Assembly: GCA_015655535.1 (NCBI GenBank)
Contig: JAATEW010000164.1
Coordinates: forward strand, 1-5,854
Direction: 5' to 3'
Length of the DNA: 5,854 bases
Origin: Hyphomicrobiales bacterium
Lineage (GTDB): Bacteria; Pseudomonadota; Alphaproteobacteria; Rhizobiales; Beijerinckiaceae
Position 1 is the first letter of the stretch. Each line of letters starts with the position of its first letter. Of the stretch, positions 1 to 5,854 are shown in pieces. The notes beneath the pieces were generated by a model. That model was not told where the DNA came from, did not search any database, and saw nothing but the letters and a program-made list of their open reading frames with translations. The position numbers and the translations under genes are program-made.

Positions 1-36
1 AAGAGGATCAAAGCTGATCCCTACAAGAAGCATTGA
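1..36 (+). CDS. C-terminal end of an unidentified protein (5' part outside window)
   Basis: Frame 1 reads eleven codons, KRIKADPYKKH, followed by TGA at 34-36. The basic, charged ending looks like a normal bacterial C-terminus. The gene would converge on the minus-strand gene ending at 150. Frame 2 also stays open, to 123, but its peptide (rich in Pro, Arg and Ser) does not look like a protein. Eleven residues are too few to name a family, so no function is given. Confidence 0.35.
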   Translation, partial: KRIKADPYKKH

Positions 37-114
37 AGATACGCTCTGGTATATGGCAAAATCCCCACCCCCCGCAAGTCGCGGAATGAGAAATTTACGC
101 CCTAAAACCCGATT

Positions 115-137
115 CGACGCATGAATCTATAGCGTCG
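115..137. terminator. Weak hairpin between convergent genes
   Basis: CGACGC (115-120) and GCGTCG (132-137) form a perfect 6-bp stem with an 11-base A/T-rich loop. It lies between the plus-strand gene end at 36 and the minus-strand stop at 150. Read on the minus strand, the stem is followed by AATCGGGTTTTAGG, a short and broken T stretch, so termination of the metallopeptidase transcript is possible but not strong. No T tract follows on the plus strand. The rest of 37-149 shows nothing recognisable. Confidence 0.3.
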
Positions 138-149
138 CTTAGGCTGAAA

Positions 150-1274
150 TCAGGGCCGCGCCGGTTGCGGTCCCCTCGGCATGGCCGCCAATTGCGGACC
201 AAGCGTCTCCCAAACCGTCAGATAATTCTGAATTTGCTCGGCGACCGGGGCGGTCCAGAGCGACAGATAGGCGTTGGCATTGAGCTGGAAGCCGCGCAAA
301 CGGCAGACGAGGCGTTCGGCCTCAAGGCCGGCTTCGCTCGCGACGCGCTCCCATTCGGTGGGGTTCAACTTTGACCAGCCTTGCCGCGCGCAAACCGCCG
401 CCACCGAGGTGACGAGGCAGGCTTGCCGCAAAGCCGCCGGCGGATGCGTCCATTGCGGCAGATCGGCCGCCTCGCAGGATTCGTCGAAAAGCCGGAAGAC
501 TGCGTAGATCGCGAACCAGGTGAAATACCAGGTCGTCGAATGGTCGCCGTCGAGCGGGATCTTGTGATCCTTCAAAAAGCCTTCGGAATATTCGGCGAAG
601 GGGTTGAGCCTATAGGCGCGCGCGAAGGCCTGCTGAATGGCGAAAGCATCGGCGTCATATTCGAGCGTCTGCACGGTCGAAATATCGAGGCCGCCGTCGA
701 CCAGACGCATTTCCTGAAAGGCCGCCGAACTTTCCTTCGCATGCAGCAATGCGACATGCCCGTTCCACAGATGCGCGACCTCATGTTTCAGCATGAAGTC
801 GAGGGCCGTGTCGAAAAGCGCGACGGCCAATTTGCGGCGGATCTCGACGTCTTCGTTGGCTGGCTTATCCGGCGGCCGGACGAAGAAAAGATCACCCTTC
901 GACTGCGGCGGCTGCCCTTCGAAGCGGCCTGTATCATCGATCCAAGGAAAGATCTCGCGCTGGCCCATCAGCCCGTGGAAGAAGGCCCAGAGGCTGCGAA
1001 TGGCCGGAACATAAAGGCAGATCATGTCGCGCGACGTGCGCTGCGCGAAAGCGTTGAATTCGCGGTGATCGGCAAATCCAAAGGCGATCCCGCCTTCCGA
1101 CGCATATTCATCCGCCATATCGGCCAGCGTCGCGAGGCAGCGCTCGCGCACCACTTCGAAAAGGCTGACATTGCCATTCAATTTGGGCTTCGGCATTTCG
1201 AAGCGCCTGAGGCCCATATGCGCCAGGGCCTCGTTGAAGGCTTCGTCGCTGCCGGCGATGACCGTGTCACTCAC
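150..1274 (-). CDS. HExxH zinc-metallopeptidase-like protein, uncharacterised
   Basis: This 374-residue protein has a GTG start and ends with TGA. The start is supported by AAGGAG (1284-1289) with a 9-base spacer. Residues 161-173 (MLKHEVAHLWNGH) contain HEVAH, the HExxH zinc-binding and catalytic motif (H164, E165, H168). About 35 residues on, TLEYDADAFA (203-212) resembles the E-x-x-x-D segment that provides the third ligand in gluzincins (E205, D209). THPPAALR (276-283) recalls the histidine-proline element after the active site in M48-like peptidases. There is no signal peptide or clear membrane segment, so a cytoplasmic location is likely. A relation to the M48 or Lit/U49-type peptidases is inferred from motif order only, and substrate and role are unknown. 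It lies 118 bases downstream of nth on the same strand and could share its transcript. Confidence 0.85.
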   Translation of the reverse strand: MSDTVIAGSDEAFNEALAHMGLRRFEMPKPKLNGNVSLFEVVRERCLATLADMADEYASEGGIAFGFADHREFNAFAQRTSRDMICLYVPAIRSLWAFFHGLMGQREIFPWIDDTGRFEGQPPQSKGDLFFVRPPDKPANEDVEIRRKLAVALFDTALDFMLKHEVAHLWNGHVALLHAKESSAAFQEMRLVDGGLDISTVQTLEYDADAFAIQQAFARAYRLNPFAEYSEGFLKDHKIPLDGDHSTTWYFTWFAIYAVFRLFDESCEAADLPQWTHPPAALRQACLVTSVAAVCARQGWSKLNPTEWERVASEAGLEAERLVCRLRGFQLNANAYLSLWTAPVAEQIQNYLTVWETLGPQLAAMPRGPQPARP

Positions 1275-1330
1275 TTCAACCTGCTCCTTCGCCCCGGCGA
1301 GCCCGCCGAGACGCTGTCTTTTCGGGCCGA

Positions 1331-1361
1331 CTTATAGCCTCATTGCGGGAGAATGCAGCAA
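1331..1361 (-). promoter_or_regulatory. Possible promoter for the metallopeptidase gene
   Basis: In the 118-base gap after nth the minus strand has TTGCTG (1356-1361) and, 17 bases on, GCTATA (1333-1338), or TATAAG (1331-1336) with a 19-base spacer. The -35 box keeps only TTG of the consensus. The match is weak, and read-through from nth is an equally good explanation. Confidence 0.25.
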
Positions 1362-1392
1362 CGATTTCATGGGCAGCAAGCAGGCTTTGCGC

Positions 1393-2181
1393 TCAGACCC
1401 GCTTCTCGGGCCAGGTGCAAAGATCAGAAATGATGCAGCGCTCGCACTCGGGGCGGCGCGCTTTGCACACATAACGGCCATGCAAAATGAGCCAATGATG
1501 GGCATGCTGCTTGAATTCGTCCGGAATGATTTTTTCCAAGCCCAGCTCGACGGCGAGGGGGGTCTTCCCCCGCGCGAGCGGAATCCGGTTGGATACACGG
1601 AAGAGATGCGTATCGACCGCGATGGTCGGCGCGCCGAAGGCATTGTTCATCACGACATTGGCGGTCTTGCGGCCGACGCCAGGCAAGGTTTGCAGTTCCT
1701 CCCGCGTTTCGGGGATTTTGCTGCCATAGACGTCGATCAGGCGCTGTGACAGCAAGATCACGTTCTTCGCCTTGGCGCGGTAAAGCCCGATCGTCTTGAT
1801 GTAATCGCGGACTTTATCTTCACCGAGCGCCAGCATTTTCTGGGGCGTATCGGCGGCGGCGAAGAGCGCCCGCGTCGCCTTGTTGACACCGGCATCCGTC
1901 GCCTGCGCCGACAAGACGACTGCGACCAGAAAGGTGAAGGCGTTCACATGTTCGAGTTCGCCTTTGGGATGCGGTTCGGCGGCCTGAAACCGCTCGAAGA
2001 TCTCGCGAACGATTTTGGGATCGGGCTTTTTCTGCCGCGTTCGCTTTGGGGCCACGGGTTTGGTTTTGGAGCCTTCGTCTTTGGAACCTTCCTGCCCGGT
2101 CAGTGCTTTGGCAAGGCTAGCCGCCCGCGGTTTCGCGGAAGCCGCCGGTATCTTGTTCCCACGCGGTGAAATTTTTTCCAC
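1393..2181 (-). CDS. nth: Endonuclease III, [4Fe-4S] DNA glycosylase/AP lyase
   Basis: Endonuclease III removes oxidised pyrimidines from DNA and cleaves the abasic site by beta-elimination (base excision repair). The 262-residue product aligns along its length with E. coli Nth from about residue 53. LSAQATDAGVNKAT (90-103) is the conserved N-terminal core. LPGVGRKTANVV (166-177) is the helix-hairpin-helix with catalytic K172, and VDTHLFRVSNR (189-199) holds catalytic D190. C239, C246, C249 and C255 form the C-x6-C-x2-C-x5-C cluster that binds [4Fe-4S]. The first 50 or so residues are an extra Ala/Lys/Pro-rich, probably disordered tail. The GTG start at 2181 has only a weak ribosome site; an in-frame GTG at 2053-2055 (V43) would remove most of the tail. 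The gene diverges from the DUF2244 gene and may be co-transcribed with the metallopeptidase. Confidence 0.97.
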   Translation of the reverse strand: MEKISPRGNKIPAASAKPRAASLAKALTGQEGSKDEGSKTKPVAPKRTRQKKPDPKIVREIFERFQAAEPHPKGELEHVNAFTFLVAVVLSAQATDAGVNKATRALFAAADTPQKMLALGEDKVRDYIKTIGLYRAKAKNVILLSQRLIDVYGSKIPETREELQTLPGVGRKTANVVMNNAFGAPTIAVDTHLFRVSNRIPLARGKTPLAVELGLEKIIPDEFKQHAHHWLILHGRYVCKARRPECERCIISDLCTWPEKRV

Positions 2182-2198
2182 GCTGCCGTTGTCCAGGG

Positions 2199-2226
2199 TT
2201 CATATAAGGTCAGCGAAGCTTATAAA
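2199..2226 (+). promoter_or_regulatory. Candidate promoter of the DUF2244 gene in the divergent nth spacer
   Basis: TTCATA (2199-2204) and TATAAA (2221-2226) are separated by 16 bases and match the housekeeping consensus at 4/6 and 5/6 positions. Transcription would start near 2233, giving a leader of about 28 bases. The opposite strand of the same A/T-rich patch reads TTATAT and could serve nth, so the two divergent promoters would overlap. This is a visual match only. Confidence 0.4.
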
Positions 2227-2260
2227 TTGACGTGAGAGGCGAGAGAAGGGCCGGCATCGC

Positions 2261-2815
2261 GTGGACGACGAGATGATCACACCCAAATGGAGCGCGGCGG
2301 TCGAGGATGCTGGCCATTCCGAGCGCTCCGAAGGCCGTGATCCGCCGATCCTGTCCCTGCGCTTGCATCCGCATCGCTCGCTGACCAAAAATAACTTCCG
2401 CCTGCTTATGATGATTTTCTCGGGCGCGAGTTTTTTCACGAGCCTGCCCTTCATCATGCTCGGCGCTTGGCCGGTCGCAGGGTTTATGGGGCTCGACGTG
2501 GCCGCCTTCTATTTTGCCTTCCGGGCCAATTTTCGCGCCGCGCGCGCCTATGAAGATGTATTGTTGACGCCCTTCGAACTGCGCTTCGCCAAGGTCAGCG
2601 CGAAAGGCGCGCGGGCCGAATGGCGCTTCAATCCGGCCTGGGTGCGGCTCGACCGCGAGGAACATGAGGAATTCGGCACCCAAAGGCTCGCCTTCGTCTC
2701 GCGCGGCCGCAGCGTCGAGGTCGGGCCTTTTCTTGGTCCCGAGGAAAAAGCCCAGCTCGCCACTAGCCTTTCACGCGGGCTTGCCGAGGCGCGACGCGGA
2801 CCACGTTTTTCTTAA
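2261..2815 (+). CDS. DUF2244 domain membrane protein
   Basis: This 184-residue protein is of the DUF2244 type, a family found mostly in alphaproteobacteria and without known function. After a polar, variable N-terminus (1-30) comes the conserved-looking LSLRLHPHRSL (31-41). Two hydrophobic segments follow at about 47-68 and 70-88, separated only by a tight turn, so both termini should lie on the same side of the inner membrane. The C-terminal part has EWRFNPAWVRL (120-130) and SRGRSVEVGPFLGPEEK (147-163), the tryptophan-bearing and FL-P-E elements I associate with this family. The GTG start is chosen because the purine-rich GAGAGAAGGG (2241-2250) lies 10 bases before it. An ATG at 2273 would be 22 bases away. 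The gene ends 5 bases from the convergent small secreted-protein frame. Confidence 0.9.
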   Translation: MDDEMITPKWSAAVEDAGHSERSEGRDPPILSLRLHPHRSLTKNNFRLLMMIFSGASFFTSLPFIMLGAWPVAGFMGLDVAAFYFAFRANFRAARAYEDVLLTPFELRFAKVSAKGARAEWRFNPAWVRLDREEHEEFGTQRLAFVSRGRSVEVGPFLGPEEKAQLATSLSRGLAEARRGPRFS

Positions 2816-2820
2816 GAGGC

Positions 2821-3108
2821 TTAGTGCGGGTAATAGGGACGCGGCGGAGGGACGACGCCCCAACGGACCTGAGCCCTATAGGTACACTCAATGCCGCAGG
2901 GAATGCCGCGCAGATCGCGGGCGAAATCGGCAAGACTGTCATAGCGGCCGTCGGGTCCTTGATAGTGAGGAACCACCGGCCCGTAGCTCGGCCCGACAGA
3001 CCAAGGCACGTAAACCGGCACCGGCGCGTAATAAACCGCTCCGGGCTGCGCCAGAGACGGCGATGCGACGGCGGCGGCTAGACATCCGATGATCCCTGCG
3101 CTCCAAGC
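2821..3108 (-). CDS. Small secreted protein with unresolved or broken 5' end
   Basis: The open frame (95 codons, TAA at 2821-2823) has a typical export signal core, IIGCLAAAVASPSLA, and then Q, with a likely signal-peptidase cut at SLA/Q. The mature part of about 75 residues is rich in Pro and Tyr (YYAPVPVYVPWS, VPPPRPYYPH) and has one Cys pair (IPCGIEC). No ATG, GTG or TTG precedes the signal core in frame: an in-frame stop lies at 3109-3111, and the first GTG (3019-3021) would delete the whole signal. A TTG at 3104-3106 in the next frame would supply a basic N-terminus (MERR) if one base of the CCC at 3094-3096 were removed. The gene may therefore carry a frameshift, contain a sequencing error, or use a rare AUC start. 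I do not recognise the family. The coordinates give the open frame, not a proven start. Confidence 0.5.
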   Translation of the reverse strand, partial: AWSAGIIGCLAAAVASPSLAQPGAVYYAPVPVYVPWSVGPSYGPVVPHYQGPDGRYDSLADFARDLRGIPCGIECTYRAQVRWGVVPPPRPYYPH

Positions 3109-3124
3109 TTATCTGTTGAGAGGA

Positions 3125-3136
3125 GCCTCGCGAGGC
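3125..3136. repeat. 12-bp perfect palindrome GCCTCGCGAGGC
   Basis: This self-complementary 12-mer lies about 20 bases upstream of the candidate start of the small secreted-protein frame. It has no T tract, so it is not an intrinsic terminator. It could be an operator or chance in GC-rich DNA. Confidence 0.3.
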
Positions 3137-3216
3137 AAGACCCGGTTTCCTGATAAGTAATTTAAGGTCGCGGAGGCTTCAGCGCACTCTGGCACCAATC
3201 CGCATCCGCGCGCAGG

Positions 3217-3260
3217 AAAACAAGAAAAGGCCGACCGCCCCGGGGGAAGGGCGGCCGGCC
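3217..3260 (-). terminator. Strong intrinsic terminator
   Basis: On the minus strand GGCCGGCCGCCC (3249-3260) and GGGCGGTCGGCC (3229-3240) form a 12-bp stem around the 8-base loop TTCCCCCG, followed directly by TTTTCTTGTTTT (3217-3228). The single imperfect pair is G-U in minus-strand RNA but A-C in plus-strand RNA, and the T tract exists only on the minus strand, so the orientation is clear. It would end transcripts from the promoter at 3315-3339 or read-through from the gene that stops at 3425. Confidence 0.78.
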
Positions 3261-3307
3261 AAGGAAGTCCCGCGCGGGCTGGTTGGGGGGCTAAACGAGC
3301 GCGGAAC
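3217..3307 (-). ncRNA. Candidate EcfG-dependent small RNA of about 90 nt
   Basis: The RNA is defined by an EcfG-type promoter at 3315-3339, a start expected near 3307, and the intrinsic terminator ending near 3217. No convincing protein frame lies in it. Minus-strand features in order are a CCCCCC run (3285-3290), the short self-complementary CCCGCGCGGG (3269-3278), a TTCCTT segment complementary to an AAGGAA ribosome site, and the terminator hairpin with a C-rich loop. C-rich unpaired stretches are common in alphaproteobacterial regulatory RNAs, and Caulobacter GsrN is a known sigma-T-controlled example. Homology to GsrN is not claimed. The alternative is a leader of the small secreted-protein gene with premature termination. 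Confidence 0.45.
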
Positions 3308-3314
3308 ACAACTC

Positions 3315-3339
3315 AACGCCTGCTTGGAACGTTGGTTCC
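3315..3339 (-). promoter_or_regulatory. EcfG/sigma-T-type general stress response promoter
   Basis: The minus strand reads GGAAC (3335-3339), exactly 16 bases, then CGTT (3315-3318). This matches the GGAAC-N16/17-CGTT promoter of the alphaproteobacterial PhyR-NepR-EcfG system at every defined position. It points away from the gene ending at 3425 and towards the terminator at 3217-3260, so its immediate target is a short transcript. Confidence 0.65.
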
Positions 3340-3340
3340 A
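3325..3340. repeat. Inverted repeat TGGAAC-4-GTTCCA over the -35 box
   Basis: The 6-base arms at 3325-3330 and 3335-3340 are perfect and spaced by GTTG. One arm contains the -35 element of the EcfG-type promoter. It could be an operator, or simply a chance companion of the GGAAC box. Confidence 0.35.
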
Positions 3341-3424
3341 CAACGTGCCGTCCGGCGCCGGCTAAAATATGTCCCGGACACTTAAATAGACGCCTATGCT
3401 TAACGGGAGCTTGCCGATCTCATT

Positions 3425-4321
3425 TTATTGCGGCGGAGGCGGCGCGGGCTCGGCTGCGACGGACGGCGGCTTCGGCTTTTTCTTGACGGGCGCCGGCGGT
3501 TTTACATCGTCCTGCTTATTGGAAATTGCGCCGAGCTGCGCCAGCAGCGCCAGGACACGCGCCCTGGTGATTTCCAAAGCGCAAAAACCATGGACCGATT
3601 CCAGCGCATAGGAATGGCAAAGGGTTTCGCGCTCGGACGAAAATCCGGCCTGCTCTCCGGCAATGCGCTTGATCGAGGCTTTATCCTTGCCCGCATGCGA
3701 CAGTAGAACCCGGAAATTGGCACGCATGTCGGTTTCGATGCGCAGCCGGGTCTGTTCCATGTCATGCGCGCGGCTCTGGCTGATGGTATTGCCTTGCGGC
3801 CCCCAAAGGCCCGCCGGATCGACGTGACAATTGGCCTCGGTGAAATCGCAGGCATGGCCTTTCGGGATCAGAATGGCGCCTTCGAGCACATCGAAGGAAA
3901 ATGGGCAGGCCGGCAAATCCACCTGATACCGGGTGAGGCCCGCGGGGCGCCCGTCGAAATGCGCCGTGATTGGCAGACCGGCGTTGATCTCGACGTGGCA
4001 CGTCTCGCCAGGCTTTGAAATTTCTTCGCCCTGGAGAGACAGCTTTGCGACTTCAACGTCCTTCCCCTGCCGCGACAGCGCGATGGCACCGACCGCGCCG
4101 TCGCGCAGGAGCGTCTGCCCGATGACGCTCTCGTTGGCCGGCGGTCTCATGGGAATGGGTTTCGCCTTCTGCACTTCCTGCGGAGCATCCGAACCAGCGG
4201 GTGCGGGCTCGCCCCCCTCGGCCGGCGCGGCATCAGGGCCATTATGCAGCATAAGCTGCGCCCTCGCGGGAAACGCGAAGGCCGCCATGTTGAAAATCAG
4301 TGCCGCAACCAGGACCCGCAT
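3425..4321 (-). CDS. Exported six-cysteine protein with Pro-rich tail, possibly LprI-like
   Basis: I chose the ATG at 4319-4321 (298 residues) because it puts a clean Sec signal at the N-terminus: MRVLVAALIFNMAAFAFPARA, cut before Q22. The ATG at 4405 would bury this signal behind 28 charged residues and has no ribosome site. The mature protein has a Pro/Ala/Glu linker (about 28-62), a domain with C108, C139, C158 and C165, an alpha-helical part (about 187-262) with C235 and C247, and a Lys/Pro-rich tail (274-298). Six cysteines suggest three disulfides in the periplasm. The segment around RETLCHSY and FCALEITRARVLALL resembles the end of LprI/DUF1311 lysozyme-inhibitor-like domains, where C....C....T..R...L is typical; this resemblance is tentative. 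The gene is divergent from dnaK, and its nearest downstream terminator is at 3217-3260. Confidence 0.82.
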   Translation of the reverse strand: MRVLVAALIFNMAAFAFPARAQLMLHNGPDAAPAEGGEPAPAGSDAPQEVQKAKPIPMRPPANESVIGQTLLRDGAVGAIALSRQGKDVEVAKLSLQGEEISKPGETCHVEINAGLPITAHFDGRPAGLTRYQVDLPACPFSFDVLEGAILIPKGHACDFTEANCHVDPAGLWGPQGNTISQSRAHDMEQTRLRIETDMRANFRVLLSHAGKDKASIKRIAGEQAGFSSERETLCHSYALESVHGFCALEITRARVLALLAQLGAISNKQDDVKPPAPVKKKPKPPSVAAEPAPPPPQ

Positions 4322-4757
4322 CTCAAAGACCGCTCTTACGGAACGAAACGCCCGTTTCGGATCGGATTCGAGCTTTTGCGCATCCCGGATCCGGAAACCC
4401 GGCATGCAAATGGTTTTGTCGCCGAAACGGCGAGAAAAACCGCTCTAAATCTGTTTGAGCTGACTTTACCGGCAAATCAACCATCATGCTGCCCGTCAAA
4501 AGCCTCAACTATGGGCTTTGGCGGAGCTGACCTGCTGCTTTGGGAAGGAAGACCGGCATGAGAGTCAAGCCTGCACGGCCTGAAAGTGGACGGTTTCTCG
4601 TCTTGCACGCTTTCCAGCCTCGCTTATATACGGCTCATCTTGCGTTTAGGCGCAATCAAACCAATTTGAAACTATCGGGGACCGGGCGGACAACCGTCCT
4701 CCCACAGGCCAGGATCGCTTCGGGGTCCGGCGGTCTTGCGAATCGAAAGGAAACAAC
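4322..4757. other. Divergent non-coding region between the exported-protein gene and dnaK
   Basis: These 436 bases hold the heat-shock promoter of dnaK and its long leader. Small inverted repeats are TCGCCGaaaCGGCGA (4419-4433), AAAGCC/GGCTTT (4499-4504 and 4514-4519), TTGCG/CGCAA (4640-4644 and 4651-4655) and GGAC/GTCC (4688-4691 and 4696-4699). None is followed by a T tract. No convincing minus-strand promoter for the gene starting at 4321 was found. Short open frames here have no ribosome site or protein-like composition. Confidence 0.6.
4602..4630 (+). promoter_or_regulatory. RpoH (sigma-32) heat-shock promoter of dnaK
   Basis: CTTG (4602-4605), a 17-base spacer and CTTATATACG (4623-4632) match the alphaproteobacterial RpoH consensus CTTG-N17/18-CYTATNTNNG at all defined positions. 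Transcription should begin near 4637, leaving a dnaK leader of about 120 bases. Heat-shock control of dnaK by RpoH is standard in this class. Confidence 0.75.

Positions 4758-5854
<1,097 letters not shown>

Noticed and set aside
381..1337. Plus-strand open frame of 318 codons opposite the metallopeptidase gene
   Set aside because: Its product is Arg-rich and motif-free. The minus strand has the HExxH motif, related downstream ligands and a good ribosome site.
3109..3309. Minus-strand 66-codon frame across the terminator region
   Set aside because: It would run through the 12-bp terminator hairpin, starts at a GTG without a ribosome site and has Ala/Pro/Arg-biased composition typical of a GC-rich shadow frame.
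3350..3379. Inverted repeat GTCCGG/CCGGAC downstream of the stop at 3425 as a terminator
   Set aside because: The loop is 18 bases long and no T tract follows on either strand. The hairpin at 3229-3260 is a far better terminator.
4322..4405. N-terminal extension of the six-cysteine exported protein to the ATG at 4405
   Set aside because: It would place 28 charged residues before a clean signal peptide, and no ribosome site precedes that ATG.
4736..4757. ROSE-type RNA thermometer at the dnaK ribosome site
   Set aside because: TTGCG occurs before AAAGGA, but the pairing expected of a ROSE hairpin (UYGCU opposite AGGA) is not present, and RpoH control already explains heat induction.

Overview
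The window is high-GC DNA whose genes and promoters point to an alphaproteobacterium, probably of the Hyphomicrobiales (Rhizobiales). Evidence for this is the style of the nth, DUF2244 and dnaK proteins, a heat-shock promoter of the alphaproteobacterial type (CTTG-N17-CTTATATACG) before dnaK, and a good match to the EcfG/sigma-T general-stress promoter (GGAAC-N16-CGTT). A Beijerinckiaceae-like host (Methylocella/Methylocapsa/Beijerinckia group) is a guess from overall feel, not something shown by the sequence.

Layout, left to right. Positions 1-36 hold the probable last codons of a plus-strand gene that begins outside the window. It converges on a minus-strand block: an uncharacterised HExxH metallopeptidase-like protein (150-1274), preceded in transcription order by endonuclease III, nth (1393-2181). 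A DUF2244 membrane protein (2261-2815) is divergent from nth. It converges, with a gap of only 5 bases, on a small minus-strand reading frame for a secreted protein (2821-3108) whose start is missing or broken.

Positions 3109-3424 carry no convincing protein gene but are not empty. On the minus strand there is an EcfG-type promoter (3315-3339), and about 50-90 bases downstream of it a strong intrinsic terminator (3217-3260). Together they define a candidate stress-induced small RNA of about 90 nt with C-rich unpaired segments. This is the most interesting item here. Next on the minus strand is a six-cysteine, Pro-rich-tailed exported protein (3425-4321). A non-coding divergent region of about 440 bases then carries the sigma-32 promoter and a leader of about 120 nt for dnaK (4758 to the window end), which is cut off after 365 codons.

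Functionally the window mixes DNA repair (nth), protein folding under heat stress (dnaK), envelope proteins of unknown role, and a putative general-stress RNA. Apart from the possible nth/metallopeptidase transcript, nothing indicates that these genes form one pathway. I see no mobile element, CRISPR array, tRNA or rRNA.
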